Shown here: positions 60,735 to 64,000 of the stretch, piece by piece
Position numbering within the stretch: the first letter of the stretch is position 1
Layout: the number at the start of each line of letters is the position of its first letter
Program-made: the position numbers and the translations under genes
Notes under the pieces: model-generated
Database searches by the model: none
The model's input: the letters and a program-made list of their open reading frames with translations, nothing else
Told to the model about the DNA's origin: nothing
Assembly: GCF_029945685.1 (NCBI RefSeq)
Contig: NZ_JAQSDA010000003.1
Span: 248,001 to 312,000, forward strand
Direction: 5' to 3'
Source: Polaromonas sp.
GTDB taxonomy: Bacteria > Pseudomonadota > Gammaproteobacteria > Burkholderiales > Burkholderiaceae_C
DNA length: 64,000 nt

Positions 60735-61916
60735 ATGAAATCAATACGGCTGAGAGAAGGCAAGGAACGTTCGCTGCTGCGGCGCCACCCCTGGGTGTTT
60801 GACGGTGCGATTGCCCGTGGTGGCGCGGACGCTGGTGAAACCGTGCGGGTTGAAGGGCACGATGGGCAGTTTCTCGGCTGGGCGGCTTTCAGCCCGAGTT
60901 CGAAGATTCGCGCCCGCGTCTGGAGTTTTGTCGAGACCGAGCGCATCGATGCTTCGTTTTTTGTAGCGCGTATCGCACAAGCCATCAGGGCAAGAAGCCG
61001 GTTTGATATACAAAGTGACGGGATGCGCCTGGTCCACGGCGAGTCCGACGGCTTGCCGGGCCTGGTGGTGGACCGGTATGCCGACACGCTGGTGGCGCAG
61101 TTCTCAAGCTGCGGTGTCGAGCGCTGGAAAAGCGTGATTGTCGAAGCCCTGCTGGCGCAAACCGGCTTGAGCCGCCTGTACGAGCGATCCGACGCCAGTG
61201 TGCGTTCGCTCGAGGGCTTGCTCGAAGCCACCGGTTGGTTGCAAGGCTCCGGCGACACCGGCATCACGATCACAGAACACGGCTGGCAACTGGGCCTGGA
61301 CATCGCCACCGGCCACAAGACCGGCTTCTACCTGGACCAGCGCGACAGCCGCCGCAAGTTTGCCGAGCATGCGCGCCGCCTGCAGTTCCAGAACGTCCTC
61401 AACTGTTATTGCTACACCGGGGGCTTCACCGTCGCGGCGCTGGCCGGCGGCGCGGCGCATGTCACGTCGATCGATTCGTCCGGCCCCGCGATTGAAAAAG
61501 CCGTGGCCAATGTGGCGCTGAACGGCTTTGACGCCGGCCGCACCACCATGCTCGACGCCGATGTCAATGCCTCGATGCGGCAGTTCCACAAGGAAGGCCG
61601 GACTTTTGACGCCATCGTGCTGGACCCGCCCAAGTTTGCGCCCACCGTGACCCATGCCGAACGCGCCGCACGCGCCTACAAGGACATCAACCGCATTGCG
61701 CTGTCCATCCTGGCGCCCGGTGGTGTGCTGTTCACCTATTCCTGCTCGGGCGGCATCAGCGCCGACCTGTTTCACAAGATCGTGGCGTCCGCGGGCACCG
61801 ACGCCGGGGTGGACGCCTTCATCACCGAACGCCTGGGCGGGGCTCCCGACCACCCGATGACCGTGAGTTTCCCCGAGGGCGAGTACCTCAAGGGGCTGGT
61901 GCTGCTCAAAAAATAA
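60735..61916 (+). CDS. rlmI: 23S rRNA (cytosine-C5) methyltransferase, RlmI family
   Basis: SAM-dependent m5C methylation of 23S rRNA. The 393-residue protein has a PUA-like N-terminal domain (RLREGKERSLLRRHPWVFDGAI), the linker LVHGESDGLPGLVVDRY and a Rossmann methyltransferase domain: FYLDQRDSRRKF, NCYCYTGGFTVAAL (SAM loop), DAIVLDPPKFAP (catalytic DPPK) and YSCSGG with the catalytic cysteine. It belongs to the conserved block ending in the CobW-type GTPase. It may modify C1962 as E. coli RlmI does. Confidence 0.9.
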   Translation: MKSIRLREGKERSLLRRHPWVFDGAIARGGADAGETVRVEGHDGQFLGWAAFSPSSKIRARVWSFVETERIDASFFVARIAQAIRARSRFDIQSDGMRLVHGESDGLPGLVVDRYADTLVAQFSSCGVERWKSVIVEALLAQTGLSRLYERSDASVRSLEGLLEATGWLQGSGDTGITITEHGWQLGLDIATGHKTGFYLDQRDSRRKFAEHARRLQFQNVLNCYCYTGGFTVAALAGGAAHVTSIDSSGPAIEKAVANVALNGFDAGRTTMLDADVNASMRQFHKEGRTFDAIVLDPPKFAPTVTHAERAARAYKDINRIALSILAPGGVLFTYSCSGGISADLFHKIVASAGTDAGVDAFITERLGGAPDHPMTVSFPEGEYLKGLVLLKK

Positions 61917-61925
61917 GGCCACGAA

Positions 61926-61985
61926 TAAAAGGTGGCTATAGCCCTTGACGGACGGGCGCAGACAGCTATCAATAACATAGCAAAA
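61926..61985 (+). repeat. repeat family A, copy 11
   Basis: Intergenic copy after rlmI: GGTGGCTATAGCCCTTGACG, GACGGGCGCAGAC, AGCTATCAATAACATAGCAA. A GCCAC / GGTGGC pair just before it may extend the hairpin. Confidence 0.8.
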
Positions 61986-62155
61986 AATGCTCACCGGCGC
62001 CTCAAGGCTTGACACGGCCTGTACAGTGGTCCGGCAGGCCCCGTGCGGAGTCAATGTGCGCCTCAGGGCCTTGCGTTGACGACTAAACTCCCCACCTTCA
62101 CGGGTCCACGTCCCTTCTTTTTCCTGTATTTTTCCTGTTTTTTTAGGCAGACACC

Positions 62156-63211
62156 ATGAGTTTGATTCCCGTGACCATCCTGACCGGCTTTCTGGGCTCC
62201 GGCAAAACCACGCTGCTCAAGCGCATCCTGACCGAAGCCCACGGCCAGAAAATCGCCGTGATCGAAAACGAGTTCGGCGAGGAAAACATCGACAACGACA
62301 TCCTGGTCAACGACACCCAGGAAAACATCATCCAGATGAACAACGGCTGCATCTGCTGCTCGATCCGCGAGGATCTTCGCGAAACACTGCAGCTGCTGGC
62401 CGCCAAGAAGCGCAAGGGCCTGCTGGACTTCGACCGTGTGGTGATCGAAACCACCGGCCTGGCCGACCCGGGGCCGGTGGCGCAGACCTTCTTCATGGAC
62501 GAGGAAATCGCCGAACAGTACCTGCTGGACTCCATCCTGACCTTGGTCGACGCCAAACACGCGGCCACCCAGCTCAATGACCGCCAGGAGGCGCGCCGCC
62601 AGGTCGGTTTTGCCGACCAGATATTCATCAGCAAGTCCGATCTGGTGGCCGCTGATGAAGTGCAGGCGCTGATGCACCGCCTTAAACACATGAACCCGCG
62701 CGCGCCGCAGAAAGCGGTGCATTTCGGCGAGGTGGCGATCGCCGACGTGTTCGACCTGCGCGGCTTCAACCTCAATGCCAAACTCGACATCGACCCGGAC
62801 TTCCTCAAGGCCGACGAACACGACCACGCCGGGCACGACCATGCCGAAGGCGAACATTGCGACCACCCCTCGCACGCCCACGACCACGGGCATGGCCATC
62901 ACCACCATCACGACGACGATGTCAAGAGTTTTGTGTTCCGCTCGGAGCGCGCTTTTGACCCGGCCAAGCTCGAGGATTTTCTCGGTGCCGTGGTCAACAT
63001 CTACGGCCCGCGCATGTTGCGCTACAAGGGTGTGCTGAACATGCAGGGCACCGAGCGCAAGGTGATTTTCCAGGGCGTGCACCAGTTGATGGGCAGCGAC
63101 CTCGGCCCGGCCTGGGCGGAAGGCGAGCAGAAGAACAGCAAGATGGTCTTTATCGGCATCGATTTGCCGAAAGATATTTTCCTCCAGGGCCTGGAGCAGT
63201 GTCTGGTTTGA
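62156..63211 (+). CDS. CobW/COG0523-family GTPase (putative metallochaperone)
   Basis: A G3E GTPase of 351 residues. Walker [16 protein letters not shown] (residues 11-25), the metal-binding CxCC motif in [11 protein letters not shown] (Cys65, Cys67, Cys68), [10 protein letters not shown], the ISKSDL guanine motif and a C-terminal CobW_C domain. Between domains lies a His/Asp-rich linker (residues ~221-256, including [12 protein letters not shown]), probably a zinc or nickel buffer. COG0523 proteins deliver metals to target enzymes. It precedes the Lys/Ala-rich ORF, as it precedes dksA in other Burkholderiales. Confidence 0.92.
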   Translation: MSLIPVTILTGFLGSGKTTLLKRILTEAHGQKIAVIENEFGEENIDNDILVNDTQENIIQMNNGCICCSIREDLRETLQLLAAKKRKGLLDFDRVVIETTGLADPGPVAQTFFMDEEIAEQYLLDSILTLVDAKHAATQLNDRQEARRQVGFADQIFISKSDLVAADEVQALMHRLKHMNPRAPQKAVHFGEVAIADVFDLRGFNLNAKLDIDPDFLKADEHDHAGHDHAEGEHCDHPSHAHDHGHGHHHHHDDDVKSFVFRSERAFDPAKLEDFLGAVVNIYGPRMLRYKGVLNMQGTERKVIFQGVHQLMGSDLGPAWAEGEQKNSKMVFIGIDLPKDIFLQGLEQCLV

Positions 63212-63523
63212 GGTAGGCTGTCCACACATTGCCTTGAAAGGCGGGAGGGCCTCATGATTGTCTCCATTCTCCAACGGTTAGGCTTTCGGGTCTCCCAGCG
63301 TCCCGGTGAGCCGCTACAATCGCGCGCCGACTCCCCTGACCGGTCATCGCCGGCAAAGAGGCAGACAGGGGAAGTCAGGGTAAGTACTGGCCTTGAAATG
63401 GCAGGTGCGTCGGCGAACAAACCAGACAATCAGGTAAAAGACAAGGTTGGGCTGACAAAAGTCAGCCTGGCCCGGAGTCAGCATGGGGACCATCCCGAAG
63501 CTGCCTCCACGAGGAGACCCAGT
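63212..63523. other. 312-bp gap before the Lys/Ala-rich ORF
   Basis: No separate gene is supported. The downstream frame stays open back to an ATG at 63398, which would add 42 residues but lacks a ribosome site. A CCCCTGACC...CAGGGG-type pairing around 63334-63371 could form a leader hairpin. Confidence 0.4.
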
Positions 63524-64000
63524 GTGAAAGCTCAAACAAAAAAGTCCAAGGTTGCGGTCAAGTCCGCGGGGAAAGCCACGTCAGCCGGCAGCGCCAAGCC
63601 CAAACCTGTCACCAAGGTGGTGGCCAGGCCTGCGGCGTCGAAAACCGCAGTGAAAAAACCAGCCCCAGCTGCACCCAAAGCCAAGGCCAAGGTGGTGAGC
63701 AAGCCCGTGGTCAAAGCCAAGGTGGTGGCCAAGCCCAAAGCGGTACCCGCCAAAAAAGTCACGCCGGCTGCGAAAAAGCCAGCGCCGGTTGCCAAAAGTC
63801 GTCCCGCCGCCAAGGTCGTCAAGTCTGCCACGCCTGTGCGGGCGACCAAACCCAAGCCCATTGTTAAACCCGCGGTCAAAGCCGCCAAACCTGTCACCAA
63901 GCCGGCCGCGCCGTCCGTGAAGGCCAAGGCCCCCGCCAAACCTGAAGAAAAAGTCATTATCAAAACGATCACCAAAACGGCGGCAGTCCCCGCCGCGAAA
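63524..64000 (+). CDS. Lys/Ala/Pro-rich N-terminal region, probable DksA-type protein (3' end outside window)
   Basis: The frame is open to the window edge, at least 159 residues. Composition is almost entirely K, A, P, V and T in repeats such as KPVTKVVA, KAKAKVVSKP and KVVAKPKAVPAKK, resembling histone H1-like tails. The GTG at 63524 is chosen because GAGGAG lies ten bases upstream. In several Comamonadaceae, from memory, dksA follows this COG0523 gene and carries a long basic N-terminal extension, so DksA is the leading guess. A free-standing histone H1-like protein is the alternative. The zinc-finger part that would decide is not in the window. Confidence 0.5.
   Translation, partial: MKAQTKKSKVAVKSAGKATSAGSAKPKPVTKVVARPAASKTAVKKPAPAAPKAKAKVVSKPVVKAKVVAKPKAVPAKKVTPAAKKPAPVAKSRPAAKVVKSATPVRATKPKPIVKPAVKAAKPVTKPAAPSVKAKAPAKPEEKVIIKTITKTAAVPAAK

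Noticed and set aside
60940..60985. Possible family A copy inside rlmI (TTTTTTGTAGCGCG)
   Set aside because: The encoded ERIDASFFVARIAQAI looks like ordinary RlmI family sequence and no upstream half of the repeat is visible.

Overview
The window is high-GC proteobacterial chromosome, most likely from the Burkholderiales family Comamonadaceae (Polaromonas/Rhodoferax/Variovorax-like). The evidence is the gene complement (Bug-type solute receptor, Liv and Glt amino-acid-type transporters, several TetR-controlled acyl-CoA clusters), the block dapF - DUF484 - xerC - rlmI - CobW-type GTPase - Lys/Ala-rich ORF, and short dispersed repeats with AGCTAT...GTAGC ends that I associate with this family. 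No tRNA, rRNA operon, prophage, insertion sequence or CRISPR array was seen. The one clear RNA gene is rnpB (49753-50090).

Layout. 1-790: the 3' end of a hybrid histidine kinase. 869-12172: a rightward fatty-acid beta-oxidation cluster (TetR regulator, FadE-type dehydrogenase, DUF2147 protein, FadB-like bifunctional enzyme, hotdog protein, thiolase, alpha/beta hydrolase, thioesterase, crotonase, and an SDR broken by a one-base frameshift). 12176-15492: an ECF42-type sigma factor module (two DGPF/YCII proteins, SRPBCC, VOC, sigma) with a candidate sigma-specific promoter. 15503-16108: an unrecognised membrane-anchored protein.

16192-36366 is the most interesting part: a 20-kb catabolic island of three transcription units. 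A rightward operon encodes a TetR regulator, a PECR-like SDR, both subunits of a geranyl-CoA-type carboxylase, two acyl-CoA dehydrogenases, a crotonase and a thioesterase. It converges on a leftward operon of LivH-LivM-LivG-LivF, an acyl-CoA ligase and two LivJ-like receptors. Diverging from livH is a rightward unit with AtuA split into two genes plus a crotonase. A near-identical 26-bp element with a palindromic core lies in front of the regulator and in the divergent livH/atuA gap, tying the ends into one predicted regulon. I read it as an Atu-like pathway for a beta-methyl-branched (isoprenoid) acid with its own importer.

36430-63211 is mostly housekeeping: YciA thioesterase, Atm1-type ABC exporter, LysR regulator, gltIJKL with a candidate sigma-54 promoter, rnk, pyrC, NYN protein, DUF3025, htpX, FAD dehydrogenase, rnpB, a NUDIX-metallo-beta-lactamase fusion, Bug receptor, a low-GC GNAT gene flanked by integron-cassette-like core sites, MltB, an AhpD-like protein, dapF, DUF484, xerC, a degenerate GGDEF membrane protein, rlmI and a His-rich CobW GTPase. 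The window ends inside a Lys/Ala/Pro-rich ORF that may be the N-terminus of DksA.

Three dispersed repeat families occur. Family A (about 60 bp) is found between genes and also inside genes, where every sense-oriented copy is translated in the same phase. Family B is a GC-rich intergenic element of about 100 bp. Family C is a pair of 120-bp structured elements with compensatory stem changes in the beta-oxidation cluster.
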